Part shown: one piece after another, positions 32,672 through 42,137 of the stretch | How positions within the stretch are numbered: the first letter of the stretch is position 1 | Layout: every line of letters begins with the position of its first letter | Source of the DNA: JAUIET01 sp039111475 | GTDB lineage: Bacteria > Pseudomonadota > Gammaproteobacteria > Pseudomonadales > JAUIET01 | Assembly (NCBI GenBank): GCA_039111475.1 | Contig: JBCCIP010000005.1 | Coordinates: 1 to 64,000, forward strand | DNA: 64,000 nucleotides | Direction of reading: 5' to 3' | Made by a program: the position numbers and the translations under genes | The notes under the pieces: model-generated | Database searches by the model: none | Seen by the model: the letters and a program-made list of their open reading frames with translations, nothing else | What the model was told of the DNA's origin: nothing

Positions 32672-35503
32672 CTATGCAGCCAGTGTGTTTTTCAAAAATT
32701 GCCCAGTAAACGACTTCTTATTAGCCGCCACATCCTCCGGCGTACCAGTCGCGATAATCTGACCACCACCAGAACCACCTTCAGGCCCCAGATCAATAAT
32801 CCAGTCGGCGGTCTTGATCACATCCAGGTTATGTTCAATGACAACCACGGTATTACCCTGGTCTCTCAGCCTGTGCAGCACTTGCAGCAATTGCTTGATG
32901 TCATGAAAGTGCAGACCGGTAGTAGGTTCGTCGAGTATGTAGAGGGTTTGCCCCGTGCCTCGTTTGGAGAGCTCGCGAGAGAGTTTTACGCGCTGCGCTT
33001 CACCACCAGATAGCGTGGTGGCTGCCTGTCCCAGACGGATGTAGGACAGGCCTACGTCGATCAGGGTTTGCAGTTTCCGGGAAATGGCCGGAATGTTAGT
33101 GAAGAACTCGCCGGCTTCTTCGATGGTCATGTTCAGAACATCATCGATGCTTTTGCCTTTGTATTTAATTTCCAGCGTTTCGCGGTTGTAGCGTTTGCCT
33201 TTACAGACATCGCAGGGAACGTAGATGTCGGGCAGGAAATGCATTTCCACTTTGGTAACGCCGTCGCCTTGACAGGCTTCGCATCGACCACCTTTCACGT
33301 TGAAGCTGAATCGACCGGGTTTATAACCGCGTGATCGTGCTTCCTGAGTTCCGGCAAATAATTCACGCACTGGTGTAAATATACCTGTATAGGTTGCCGG
33401 GTTTGAGCGTGGTGTGCGGCCAATTGGGCTTTGGTCTATATCTATACATTTGTCGATCTTGTCCAGACCACTGACCGATTCATGAGGTGCTGGTGTCAAC
33501 GTTGTAGCGCCATTGAGTTCTGTTGCGGCCAAAGGGTACAGCGTTTGATTGATCAGCGTGGATTTGCCAGAGCCAGATACTCCGGTAACGCAGGTCAGCA
33601 AGCCCAGCGGAACATCCAGGTCTACGTGTTGCAGATTGTGGCCAGAAGCACCGTGCAGATGCAAGTTGTAACCATCTTTAGGCGGCGTTCGCAGATTGGG
33701 GATAGCGATTTTTTCTTTGCCTGAGAGATATTTCCCCGTGAGCGATTTCTTGGAACTAAGGATGTCCTTCAATTCTCCTTGAGCGACTATCTCGCCGCCG
33801 TGCACACCAGCACCAGGTCCGATATCGACAATATGATCGGCTGCTCGAATAGCGTCTTCATCGTGCTCGACAACAATAACAGTATTACCGAGATCGCGAA
33901 GGTGTATTAAAGTATCCAGCAGTCGTTGATTGTCTCTTTGATGCAAACCAATTGAAGGCTCGTCCAGAATGTACATTACACCGACCAGGCCAGCACCTAT
34001 TTGGCTGGCCAGGCGAATACGTTGAGCCTCGCCGCCTGACAAGGTATCCGCACTTCGGTCCAGCGTCAGGTAGTTCAAACCAACGTTGACCAGAAACTGC
34101 AGGCGGGCACGTAGCTCTTTGAGTATTTTTTCTGAAATTTCGCCGCGGCGCCCTTCCAGTTTCATGTTGCTGAAGTAATCGTGGGCATCGCCTACTGGCA
34201 TCGCAGATACTGTGGGCAGGTTTATGTTATCCACAAACACATTGCGCGAGGCAGTGGAAAGCCTTGTTCCCGAGCAAGCGGGGCAGGACTGGCTGCTAAT
34301 GTACTTGGCCAAATCTTCGCGAACCATCTGTGAATCGGTGTCGCGATAGCGCCGTTCCAGGTTTGGGATGACACCTTCAAACCTATGATTTCGCTTGAAG
34401 ACATCACCACGGTCATTCACATAGCTGAAGCTGATGGTCTCATCGCCACTGCCTTGCAGTATCGCTTTTTGGTGTTTCTTGCTGAGCTTCTCGAAAGGTT
34501 TATCAATGTCAAAGTCGTAGTGCTCTGCTAGCGACTTCAACATATGAAAATAATAAACACTGCGTCTGTCCCAGCCTCTAATTGCACCCTCCGCAAGGCT
34601 GGATTCCGGGTGTTGAACTATGCGGTCGTGATCAAAAAACTGTTTTATGCCCAAACCATCGCACTCGCTGCATGCTCCCGCCGGGTTGTTAAAGGAAAAC
34701 ATACGCGGTTCCAGCTCACTGATGCTATAGCCGCAGACCGGGCAGGCAAACCGCGCAGAAAATGAGATTTCTTCGGTGCTGTCGTCACCGTCGATGGGGG
34801 CGATGATGGCAAGCCCGTCTGACAGCTGCAGAGCCGTTTCGAACGAATCAGCCAGGCGTTGCTGTAAATCATCTCTGACTTTAAAACGGTCTACCACAAC
34901 TTCAATACTGTGTTTCTTCTTCTTGTCGAGCTTGGGCACTTCGTCCAGCTCAATTACAATGCCATCTACGCGGGCGCGAACAAAGCCTCCGGAGCGAAGC
35001 TCGTTAAAAACATGCAGGTGCTCGCCTTTTCGATCCCGTACCAGGGGCGACAGCAGCATCAGGCGGCAACCTTCGTCCATGCCGAGCACGGTGTCTACCA
35101 TCTGGCTGACTGTTTGCGCTTCCAGTGCTTCACCGTGATCTGGGCAACGTGGAATTCCTACGCGGGCATACAATAGCCTGAGGTAGTCATATATTTCGGT
35201 GATGGTGCCCACGGTCGATCTGGGGTTGTGTGATGTGGATTTCTGCTCAATTGAGATGGCCGGCGATAAGCCTTCTATGTGTTCAACATCAGGTTTTTCC
35301 ATCATGGATAGAAACTGTCTTGCATAGGCAGAAAGAGACTCTACGTAGCGTCGTTGGCCTTCTGCGTATAAGGTATCGAATGCCAGTGATGATTTGCCTG
35401 AGCCTGAAAGGCCAGTAATCACGACTAGCTCGTCACGCGGCAATTCAAGATCAAAGTTCTTAAGGTTGTGTGTTCGCGCACCGCGAACGAGGATTTTGTC
35501 CAT
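32672..35503 (-). CDS. uvrA: excinuclease ABC subunit A
   Basis: UvrA dimers find bulky DNA lesions and load UvrB for nucleotide excision repair. The 943-aa product (E. coli 940) has two ABC ATPase modules: Walker A GLSGSGKSS at 31-39 and GVSGSGKSTL in the second half, with signatures LSGGEAQRIRLA and LSGGEAQRVKLS. Zinc modules are CPVCGYSISELEPRMFSF with a following CSECDG, and CEACQGDG with CDVCKG. It is convergent with rplQ and divergent from ssb. I found no LexA-like box in the uvrA-ssb spacer. Confidence 0.98.
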   Translation of the reverse strand: MDKILVRGARTHNLKNFDLELPRDELVVITGLSGSGKSSLAFDTLYAEGQRRYVESLSAYARQFLSMMEKPDVEHIEGLSPAISIEQKSTSHNPRSTVGTITEIYDYLRLLYARVGIPRCPDHGEALEAQTVSQMVDTVLGMDEGCRLMLLSPLVRDRKGEHLHVFNELRSGGFVRARVDGIVIELDEVPKLDKKKKHSIEVVVDRFKVRDDLQQRLADSFETALQLSDGLAIIAPIDGDDSTEEISFSARFACPVCGYSISELEPRMFSFNNPAGACSECDGLGIKQFFDHDRIVQHPESSLAEGAIRGWDRRSVYYFHMLKSLAEHYDFDIDKPFEKLSKKHQKAILQGSGDETISFSYVNDRGDVFKRNHRFEGVIPNLERRYRDTDSQMVREDLAKYISSQSCPACSGTRLSTASRNVFVDNINLPTVSAMPVGDAHDYFSNMKLEGRRGEISEKILKELRARLQFLVNVGLNYLTLDRSADTLSGGEAQRIRLASQIGAGLVGVMYILDEPSIGLHQRDNQRLLDTLIHLRDLGNTVIVVEHDEDAIRAADHIVDIGPGAGVHGGEIVAQGELKDILSSKKSLTGKYLSGKEKIAIPNLRTPPKDGYNLHLHGASGHNLQHVDLDVPLGLLTCVTGVSGSGKSTLINQTLYPLAATELNGATTLTPAPHESVSGLDKIDKCIDIDQSPIGRTPRSNPATYTGIFTPVRELFAGTQEARSRGYKPGRFSFNVKGGRCEACQGDGVTKVEMHFLPDIYVPCDVCKGKRYNRETLEIKYKGKSIDDVLNMTIEEAGEFFTNIPAISRKLQTLIDVGLSYIRLGQAATTLSGGEAQRVKLSRELSKRGTGQTLYILDEPTTGLHFHDIKQLLQVLHRLRDQGNTVVVIEHNLDVIKTADWIIDLGPEGGSGGGQIIATGTPEDVAANKKSFTGQFLKNTLAA

Positions 35504-35705
35504 TCAATAAATTCTGCGTTGGTAAGAAAATGCCGGCGAACCGCCAAGTATACTGTGGCGGCAGTAGGCATTGCAAAATAGGATTGTCTTGCCAGCAATC
35601 AGCCGGCCAGACGATGTTGCGTTGTCAAATCAAGGAAAGATCTATGCCAAGCTGAAAAATAGACGCCAACAGCAGCGAATAGATGCTTTCACAGCTAGCG
35701 TAGTT

Positions 35706-35714
35706 TGGTATAGT
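35706..35714 (+). promoter_or_regulatory. extended -10 promoter of ssb
   Basis: TG at 35706-35707, one base, then TATAGT (35709-35714), an extended -10. The -35 region is poor. It lies 31 bp before the ssb ATG in the 242-bp spacer between ssb and uvrA. Nothing else notable is seen in that spacer. Confidence 0.5.
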
Positions 35715-35745
35715 CAGACCACGAAGTAATCAGTGGAGAGCGGCA

Positions 35746-36231
35746 ATGGCGCGCGGCGTAAACAAAGTAATTCTGGTCGGTAACTGCGGGCAAGACCCAG
35801 AAAGTAAGTACATGCCCAGCGGCAATGCGGTAACCAATGTGTCGATTGCCACCTCCGAATCGTGGAAAGACAAGCAAACTGGCCAGCCTCAGGAGCGTAC
35901 TGAGTGGCACCGTGTGGTGTTTTTCAATCGCCTAGGTGAAATCGCTGGAGAATACTTGCGCAAGGGCTCCAAAGTTTATGTGGAAGGAAGCCTGCGTACG
36001 CGCAAATGGCAAGATAAGTCGGGACAAGATCGCTACACCACTGAAATTGTCGCCAGTGAAATGCAGATGCTGGACAGTCGTGGAAGTGTCGGTGGTGGTT
36101 ATGAGCAGGGCGGTGCCGCCCCCTATCAGCAGGCACCTCAGCAGCAAGCGCCATCTCACCAGCAGACGGCACCGCAAGCCGCTCCGGCAGGTGATAACTT
36201 CAATGACTTTGATGATGATATTCCATTTTGA
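35746..36231 (+). CDS. ssb: single-stranded DNA-binding protein
   Basis: SSB coats single-stranded DNA in replication, recombination and repair. The 161-aa product (E. coli 178) has the OB fold (about 1-110, MARGVNKVILVGNCGQDPE, WHRVVFFNRLGEIAGEYLRKG quoted in part as EWHRVVFFNRLGEIA), a Gln/Ala/Pro-rich linker (about 118-150), and the acidic protein-interaction tip DDDIPF at 156-161. The next gene starts inside its stop codon (TTGA). Confidence 0.98.
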   Translation: MARGVNKVILVGNCGQDPESKYMPSGNAVTNVSIATSESWKDKQTGQPQERTEWHRVVFFNRLGEIAGEYLRKGSKVYVEGSLRTRKWQDKSGQDRYTTEIVASEMQMLDSRGSVGGGYEQGGAAPYQQAPQQQAPSHQQTAPQAAPAGDNFNDFDDDIPF

Positions 36232-37004
36232 ATGTACTCCTTCTTGGATCTGATCATCAGGTCGCACAGGAACTTTCTGGTCTGCTTGACCATTCCAGAA
36301 TCAGCTACCAGCAAATAGCGCTGCCCAGTCTCGAGGAAACTCTTGGAGATGAGATAATCAGTGAAATCGAAACGATTCAAAGCGACAGCGTTGTTTTCAC
36401 GCCACAGATTCCGCTCAGCAGATTGTCCTTCAGGCGCCGCTTGCATTTGGTTGATATGGTCAAAACTCTCTGTGGGTCGGTATCAAGCAACAACATTCCC
36501 TTTCTGCATCTGAGTAGTTCCAGTGTCTACGATGGTCGCGCCAAACAGGCGTATTCAGAAACTGATAAACCCAGTCCCGTATCTGACATGGCCAAAGTAT
36601 GGCATCGTTGGGAATCAATTGTTCGAAAGCAGTTTCAAAAGCACATTGTTTTACGCCCTGGTTGGCTGTTAGGGCGTGAACGGGCTTATCTGTCGTCGGC
36701 GGTAAAGCAGGCATTGGGCGATCATGCTGCACCGGATTTAGTCACACAAGCCACTGGCACGCCCGTCGCACCGGAAGAAGTTGCCAGAGCAATGTTTGCT
36801 ATTCTTCGGCAGATAGAAACTGGCGCGCGAAACTACGGTGTTTTTCATATCGCTAGTAGAGATGTACTGAGCTCTGCAAGAATGCTCGAGAGGATAGCGC
36901 CCGACTCCTATTTGAATATTGACGTGCAGAGTAAAGTATTGAACTACGAACTGGATTGCCAGAAAATACTGCGTAATTTCGGTATTCAACAACGTTCCTG
37001 GTAA
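36228..37004 (+). CDS. RmlD-like NAD(P)-dependent reductase/epimerase family protein
   Basis: A 258-aa short-chain dehydrogenase-like protein. The N-terminus MNVLLLGSDHQVA is a Rossmann start with a reduced glycine motif. FLHLSSSSVYDGR and the later YSETDKPSPVSDMAKVWHRWE resemble the Ser/Tyr region of RmlD (dTDP-4-dehydrorhamnose reductase), but the YxxxK motif is not clear, and HIVLRPGWLLGRER matches the RPGWLxG segment. Function cannot be fixed; it may be a sugar-nucleotide reductase or a non-catalytic relative. The start is TTG, overlapping the ssb TGA, so it is coupled to ssb. Confidence 0.7.
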   Translation: MNVLLLGSDHQVAQELSGLLDHSRISYQQIALPSLEETLGDEIISEIETIQSDSVVFTPQIPLSRLSFRRRLHLVDMVKTLCGSVSSNNIPFLHLSSSSVYDGRAKQAYSETDKPSPVSDMAKVWHRWESIVRKQFQKHIVLRPGWLLGRERAYLSSAVKQALGDHAAPDLVTQATGTPVAPEEVARAMFAILRQIETGARNYGVFHIASRDVLSSARMLERIAPDSYLNIDVQSKVLNYELDCQKILRNFGIQQRSW

Positions 37005-37008
37005 CACA

Positions 37009-37533
37009 ATGCAAGACAACACTCAGACAAGCATGGACATTGCGGTGATTACCGTATCTGATACCCGTACACGAAGTAACGATACCTCAGGCGATTATCT
37101 TGATGACGCCTGTGTGGCAGCAGGCCATCGTGTGCCGTATAGGGAAATTGTGAAAGACGATATTTATCAATTGCGCGCAAGCGTTTCAAAACTTATCGCC
37201 GACCCTGATATAAAAGTAGTGCTAATGACGGGAGGAACCGGCTTTTCCGGCCGAGATTCCACACCTGAAGCAATGAAGCCATTGTTTGATAAAACCATGG
37301 AAGGTTTCGGGGAAATATTTCGCCAACTCTCATTGGCGGAAATTGGTTCGTCCACTGTGCAATCACGCGCATTGGGTGGAATTGCTAACGACACTGCTAT
37401 TTTCTGCATACCGGGCTCAACGGGAGCGTGTAAAACGGCATGGGAAGGTATCTTGAAAGAGCAGTTAAATGCGCAACACAAACCTTGTAATTTTGTCGGT
37501 GTGCTAAAAACGCGTGAGCAGCGCGTTTACTAG
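37009..37533 (+). CDS. moaB: molybdopterin adenylyltransferase-like protein MoaB
   Basis: MoaB belongs to the MogA/MoaB family that adenylylates molybdopterin in molybdenum-cofactor synthesis. The 174-aa product (E. coli MoaB 170) has IAVITVSDTRTRSNDTSGDY, MTGGTGFSGRDSTPEAM with the GGTG substrate loop, and CIPGSTGACKTAWEGIL. It starts 5 bp after the RmlD-like gene, though the SD is weak, and lies 10 bp before moeA. Confidence 0.94.
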   Translation: MQDNTQTSMDIAVITVSDTRTRSNDTSGDYLDDACVAAGHRVPYREIVKDDIYQLRASVSKLIADPDIKVVLMTGGTGFSGRDSTPEAMKPLFDKTMEGFGEIFRQLSLAEIGSSTVQSRALGGIANDTAIFCIPGSTGACKTAWEGILKEQLNAQHKPCNFVGVLKTREQRVY

Positions 37534-37542
37534 AACCCGCTG

Positions 37543-38754
37543 ATGCCTCCCAATTTAACGCCGGTATCCCAGGCTCGCGATTTTCTGATGTCTGATGTCA
37601 AGCCAACATCGGTGATTGAGCAACGCAGTTTGCTCTCAAGCACAAACCGCGTGTTAGCTGAAGATTTGGTTGCACCGATAAACGTGCCACCCAGTGATAA
37701 CTCTGCCATGGATGGTTATGCACTGCGCGCGGCCGACGTGGTGCCCTCAGCAATATTGCCGGTGACTCAGACAGTCTACGCGGGCCATGCGGCGCATGCT
37801 CTTCAGGCGGGCGAGGCAGCGCGCATATTCACGGGTGCAAGTATTCCCGAGAATGCCGATGCCGTCGTGATGCAGGAGACTTGTGACGAGAAAAATGGTC
37901 AGCTGCAGATTAATCAATCTGTTTCTGTGGGCGATAACGTACGCGCTCAAGGTCAAGACATTAAGATCGGAAGCCTGGCAATATCAAGGGGTACGAAATT
38001 GAGTGCGCGGCATATTGGCCTAGCCGCTTCTTTGGGAAAAGACGTTTTACCAGTGTTCCTACCGCTGACAGTAGCCGTGCTGTCTACAGGTGACGAGTTG
38101 TTGGAGCCCGGCCAGCCCGCTAGTGGAGATCGAATCTACAATTCAAACCGCTACCTTTTAAGCGCCTTGTTGGAACGGCTTGGTGCAAACGTTATTGATG
38201 TCGGAATTGTGCCAGACAGCTTGAATGCTACTGAGCAATGCCTCGCCAAGGCAAGCGAGAACGCAGATGTCGTGATATCCAGTGGCGGTGTTTCGGTCGG
38301 CGACGCTGATTTTGTTAAAACAGTAATTGAATCGCTTGGCCAGCTCGATTTTTGGAAACTTGCGATGAAACCGGGAAAGCCTTTGGCTTACGGGCGAATA
38401 GGCAGTACACCATTTTTCGGGTTACCAGGTAATCCGGTGTCAGTGTTTGCAACATTTGCTGTGATTGTAAGGCCATATTTGCTGCGCATGCAGGGCGTTG
38501 TTGGCAATGTTTATCCCAGCGCAATCTCGATTCGAGCGGATTTCAACTGGTCGCAGGCAGGAAGCCGCGAGGAATACTTGCGAGCAAAGTTAGTTCGCGA
38601 CGAGGATGGCACGGCCGTTACGCTATTTCCAAACCAAAGTTCCGGTGTTTTGAGCAGCGTAGTGTGGGCAGATGGTTTTGCGGTGATACCTGCAGGTATC
38701 ACCGTCGAAGCCGGTGATTTGGTCGACTTTATCCCATTCGATGGCATATTATGA
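37543..38754 (+). CDS. moeA: molybdopterin molybdenumtransferase MoeA
   Basis: MoeA inserts molybdate into adenylylated molybdopterin. The 403-aa product (E. coli 411) has VPPSDNSAMDGYALRAAD near residue 50, STGDELLEPGQPASGDRIYNSN quoted in part as STGDEL, SSGGVSVGDADFVK, and KPGKPLAYGRIG with GLPGNPVSVFATF. The stop is one base away from the convergent fabB stop at 38756, with no terminator between them. Confidence 0.97.
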   Translation: MPPNLTPVSQARDFLMSDVKPTSVIEQRSLLSSTNRVLAEDLVAPINVPPSDNSAMDGYALRAADVVPSAILPVTQTVYAGHAAHALQAGEAARIFTGASIPENADAVVMQETCDEKNGQLQINQSVSVGDNVRAQGQDIKIGSLAISRGTKLSARHIGLAASLGKDVLPVFLPLTVAVLSTGDELLEPGQPASGDRIYNSNRYLLSALLERLGANVIDVGIVPDSLNATEQCLAKASENADVVISSGGVSVGDADFVKTVIESLGQLDFWKLAMKPGKPLAYGRIGSTPFFGLPGNPVSVFATFAVIVRPYLLRMQGVVGNVYPSAISIRADFNWSQAGSREEYLRAKLVRDEDGTAVTLFPNQSSGVLSSVVWADGFAVIPAGITVEAGDLVDFIPFDGIL

Positions 38755-38755
38755 G

Positions 38756-39973
38756 TCAGCCTTGGTAGCGCTGCATCACCAGGCTTGCATTGGTTCCACC
38801 GAAACCAAAACTGTTAGACATTACCCTCTCTAGCCCTGCGTTTTCTTGCGTTTCGGTTGCAATAGGCAGGCCTTCCGCATTCGCATCAAGCTGCTTGATA
38901 TTTGCTGAAGCGGCAATGAAATCGCCTTTCAGCATTAATAGACTATAAATAGCTTCTTGCACGCCAGCGGCTCCAAGTGAATGCCCGGAAAGCGATTTTG
39001 TTGAGCTGATGGTAGGAATGTCATCTGTAAAGGTGTTTCTTATTGCACCCAGTTCGGCAAGATCACCTACCGGTGTGCTAGTGCCATGAGCATTAATATA
39101 TTGCACAGGACCATCGAGTGTCGCGAGAGCCTGCTGCATACAGCGTTGCGCACCTTCGCCGCTGGGTGCAACCATGTCGTAACCGTCGGATGTGGCGCCA
39201 TAGCCTGTAACCTCTGCCACAATGTTGGCACCTCTCGCCAGTGCGTGCTCAAGTTCCTCAAGCACAACCATGCCGCCGCCCCCGGCAATAACAAATCCGT
39301 CGCGATCGGCGTCGTAGGCTCGGCTTGCTTCACCAGGATTATCATTATATTTGGTCGACAAGGCGCCCATGGCATCAAACAGGCAGCTCAAAGTCCAATG
39401 TTCTTCTTCACCGCCACCGGCAAACACGATGTCTTGCTTGCCTAATTGAATTTGTTCATACGCGTTGCCAATACAATGAGCGCTGGTTGAGCAGGCCGAT
39501 GAAATTGAATAGTTAACGCCTTTGATCTTGAATGGCGTTGCAAGGCATGCGGACACAGTGCTGCCCATGGTTTGTGTAACGCGGTATGGGCCAACCCGCT
39601 TCACCCCTTTGTTACGCATAATGTCCGCTGCTTCGACCTGGCTTGCCGAAGACGCACCACCTGAGCCTGCGATAATCCCGGTGCGCTCGTTGGAAACCAT
39701 CTCTTCTGAGAGTTGCGCATCGGCAATTGCTTCTTGCATGCTGATGTAGGCGTAAGCCGCAGCAGAACCCATAAAGCGAAGTTTCTTCCGATCTATTTTC
39801 TCCGCCAGATCAATATCCGGACGTCCCGACACGTGGCTTCTAAAACCCATTTCGGCGTACTCTTCGCGAAAGCTGATTCCAGATTTGGAGTGGCGGAGTG
39901 CGTCAGTAACTGTTGCTTGATCATTTCCCAGACAACTAACAATGCCCATACCTGTAATGACTACGCGTTTCAT
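38756..39973 (-). CDS. fabB: 3-oxoacyl-ACP synthase I (KAS I)
   Basis: FabB elongates acyl chains and is required for unsaturated fatty acids with FabA. The 405-aa product (E. coli 406) has Cys161 in SSACSTSAHC, His296 in NAHGTSTPVGD, Lys326 in TKSLSGH and His331: the full KAS triad. I start at the ATG at 39973 (MKRVVITGMG); an upstream GTG at 39988 lies within the SD TAGGTGGAG and is less likely. fabA lies 42 bp upstream in the same direction. Confidence 0.97.
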   Translation of the reverse strand: MKRVVITGMGIVSCLGNDQATVTDALRHSKSGISFREEYAEMGFRSHVSGRPDIDLAEKIDRKKLRFMGSAAAYAYISMQEAIADAQLSEEMVSNERTGIIAGSGGASSASQVEAADIMRNKGVKRVGPYRVTQTMGSTVSACLATPFKIKGVNYSISSACSTSAHCIGNAYEQIQLGKQDIVFAGGGEEEHWTLSCLFDAMGALSTKYNDNPGEASRAYDADRDGFVIAGGGGMVVLEELEHALARGANIVAEVTGYGATSDGYDMVAPSGEGAQRCMQQALATLDGPVQYINAHGTSTPVGDLAELGAIRNTFTDDIPTISSTKSLSGHSLGAAGVQEAIYSLLMLKGDFIAASANIKQLDANAEGLPIATETQENAGLERVMSNSFGFGGTNASLVMQRYQG

Positions 39974-40015
39974 TAAAAGCTGCTCCACCTACTAATGTTT
40001 ATAGTTATAAAAAAT

Positions 40016-40540
40016 TCAGCCCGCTTCATTGTTCGGATCGGTAAATAAGCCAACTCGTAAATCTTTGGCCGCATAAATGTCTTCACCGTCCACGCTCATT
40101 ACGCCATCTGCTATGCCCATGATCAATTTGCGTTCAATAACGCGCTTTAAATCCAGGCGATAACTTACTTTTGATGCGCTTGGCAATACTTGGCCAGTAA
40201 ACTTGATTTCGCCAGCACCCAAGGCGCGGCCTTTACCAGGGTTGCCTCTCCAGCCAAGGTAAAACCCTACCAGCTGCCACATTGCATCCAGACCCAGGCA
40301 GCCCGGCATTACTGGGTCGCCAGGAAAATGGCATTTGAAAAACCAAAGGTCTTCGTTGATGTCCAATTCCGCCTCGACAATACCCTTGCCATACTCACCA
40401 CCTTCTGAGTTGATTGAGGTGATACGATCCATCATCAGCATGTGGTCTATGGGTAGTTGTGCATTACCTTCGCCAAACATGCGACCCATGCCGCAATCTA
40501 CGAGATCTTGTTTACTAAACTGGGATTGCTGCAAAGCCAT
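40016..40540 (-). CDS. fabA: 3-hydroxydecanoyl-ACP dehydratase/isomerase
   Basis: FabA dehydrates 3-hydroxydecanoyl-ACP and isomerises the trans-2 to cis-3 double bond, the entry to unsaturated fatty acids. The 174-aa product (E. coli 172) has the hot-dog core with His71 in CHFPGDPVMPG and Asp85 in GLDAMWQL. The fabA-fabB pair is usually under FabR/FadR control, but I did not find a firm operator. It diverges from the polysaccharide genes at 40700. Confidence 0.97.
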   Translation of the reverse strand: MALQQSQFSKQDLVDCGMGRMFGEGNAQLPIDHMLMMDRITSINSEGGEYGKGIVEAELDINEDLWFFKCHFPGDPVMPGCLGLDAMWQLVGFYLGWRGNPGKGRALGAGEIKFTGQVLPSASKVSYRLDLKRVIERKLIMGIADGVMSVDGEDIYAAKDLRVGLFTDPNNEAG

Positions 40541-40637
40541 GAGACGCGTTTTCTGGATAAAGTTTCGGCTGGAATTGTACAGTAAATTAGCAACTACTTC
40601 GCCTGCTGGGCCCGCCTTTAATAAATACCTAAAATGT

Positions 40638-40667
40638 CTTACAGAATCGCCTCACCAAGTCTATTAT
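40638..40667 (+). promoter_or_regulatory. possible promoter of manC
   Basis: CTTACA (40638-40643), an 18-bp spacer and TATTAT (40662-40667), then AAGGAGC. It matches four of six -35 bases, so it is a moderate candidate. It lies 32 bp before the GTG start of manC in the 159-bp spacer shared with divergent fabA. Confidence 0.4.
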
Positions 40668-40699
40668 TTAAGGAGCAACCCTCTATATAAGGCTAAATT

Positions 40700-42106
40700 G
40701 TGATCATTCCTGTTCTTCTCAGCGGTGGCGTTGGTAGCCGCCTCTGGCCAATTTCAAGGCAACTTTATCCAAAGCAGTTCCTTCCTTTAGTGGAGGATGC
40801 TGTATCTCTGCTTCAGGCCACTCATGCGCGTACAATACCAATGGGAGGACACCGTCCTATAGTGGTTTGCAATGAAGAACATCGCTTTCTGGTTGCCGAA
40901 CAGCTGAAGACAGCTGGTGTCGCTAATATGGATATCATTTTGGAACCCTGTGGCAGAAATACGGCGCCTGCCGCCGCATTGGCCGCATTGTGTGCCGCAG
41001 AGCGTGATGAAAATGCATTGATTCTTCTTCTGCCTGCAGATCATGCCATTGCGGTGCCCGAAGCGTTTGTGGAGGCGGTAAGCACCGGTGAAAGCAGAGC
41101 CCTTCAAGGTGACCTGGTGACCTTTGGTATTAGCCCACAGGCGCCGGAAACCGGCTACGGGTATATTCATGCCAGTACTGCGGACGCTGATGGTTGTTGC
41201 GGCATTAAGCAGTTTGTGGAGAAACCAGATCTAGAAACCGCCGAGCAATATCTGGCTAATGGTGACTACTACTGGAACAGTGGAATGTTTCTTTTTTCCG
41301 CGGTCAGGTATCTGGAAGAGCTGGGAACACATGCCCCTGAATTGCTAAAGCAGAGTAAGGCTGCCTATGCCTCTAGCGTTCGTGATCTTGATTTTATTCG
41401 CGTTAATGAAGAAGAGTTTGCAGCGTGTCCCAGTGATTCAATCGATTATGCGGTGATGGAGCGTACAGAAAATGGTGTGATGATTCCGCTGGACTGCGGC
41501 TGGAGTGACGTCGGTTCCTGGACCAGCTTGTGGGATATTGGAGAACGCGACGCAGACAATAATGTGTGTCGTGGCGATGTCATTATGGAAGGCGTCAGCA
41601 ATAGCTATATTCATTCGGAATCCAGGCTCACCGCCGCATTGGGCGTCAGTGATGTCGTTATTGTCGAAACGCCAGACGCTATTCTGGTAGCCGAGAAGTC
41701 CAAAGTTCAAGACATCAAGATACTTGTTAATCAGTTGAAAGATACCCAACGGGAAGAAGCTGAAGCGCATACCAGAGTTTACCGGCCCTGGGGATCGTAT
41801 GAATCTTTAGTCAGCGCCGATCGCTTCCAAGTGAAACGAATCATTGTAAACCCTGGACACACTTTGTCATTGCAAATGCATCATCATCGGGCAGAACACT
41901 GGATTGTGGTGAAAGGCAGTGCAACGGTAACCTGCGGCGACGATGAGTTTATTCTCGGCGAGGACCAGTCGACGTATATACCACTTGGCAACAAACATCG
42001 CCTTGCCAATCCGGGTGTGATCCCGCTCGAATTGATTGAGGTGCAGACTGGTAGTTATCTTGGTGAAGACGACATTGTTCGTTTTGAGGACGTTTACGGA
42101 AGATGA
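40700..42106 (+). CDS. manC: mannose-1-phosphate guanylyltransferase / mannose-6-phosphate isomerase
   Basis: A type II bifunctional enzyme: it isomerises fructose-6-P to mannose-6-P and makes GDP-mannose from mannose-1-P. The 468-aa product (E. coli CpsB 478) has LLSGGVGSRLWPISRQ with GGVGSRLWP at 9-17, EKPD, and CGWSDVGSW in the transferase domain (about 1-290), then a cupin isomerase domain with RPWGSYESL and MHHHRAEHWIVVKG. Start is GTG. It works with manB downstream. Confidence 0.95.
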   Translation: MIIPVLLSGGVGSRLWPISRQLYPKQFLPLVEDAVSLLQATHARTIPMGGHRPIVVCNEEHRFLVAEQLKTAGVANMDIILEPCGRNTAPAAALAALCAAERDENALILLLPADHAIAVPEAFVEAVSTGESRALQGDLVTFGISPQAPETGYGYIHASTADADGCCGIKQFVEKPDLETAEQYLANGDYYWNSGMFLFSAVRYLEELGTHAPELLKQSKAAYASSVRDLDFIRVNEEEFAACPSDSIDYAVMERTENGVMIPLDCGWSDVGSWTSLWDIGERDADNNVCRGDVIMEGVSNSYIHSESRLTAALGVSDVVIVETPDAILVAEKSKVQDIKILVNQLKDTQREEAEAHTRVYRPWGSYESLVSADRFQVKRIIVNPGHTLSLQMHHHRAEHWIVVKGSATVTCGDDEFILGEDQSTYIPLGNKHRLANPGVIPLELIEVQTGSYLGEDDIVRFEDVYGR

Positions 42107-42137
42107 GTGACTTAGTTAAAAATATTGGAACAGCACA

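Noticed and set aside
35504..35745. LexA/SOS box shared by uvrA and ssb
   Set aside because: I looked for CTGT-N8-ACAG. The only near match, CTGTGGCGGCAG, has wrong spacing.
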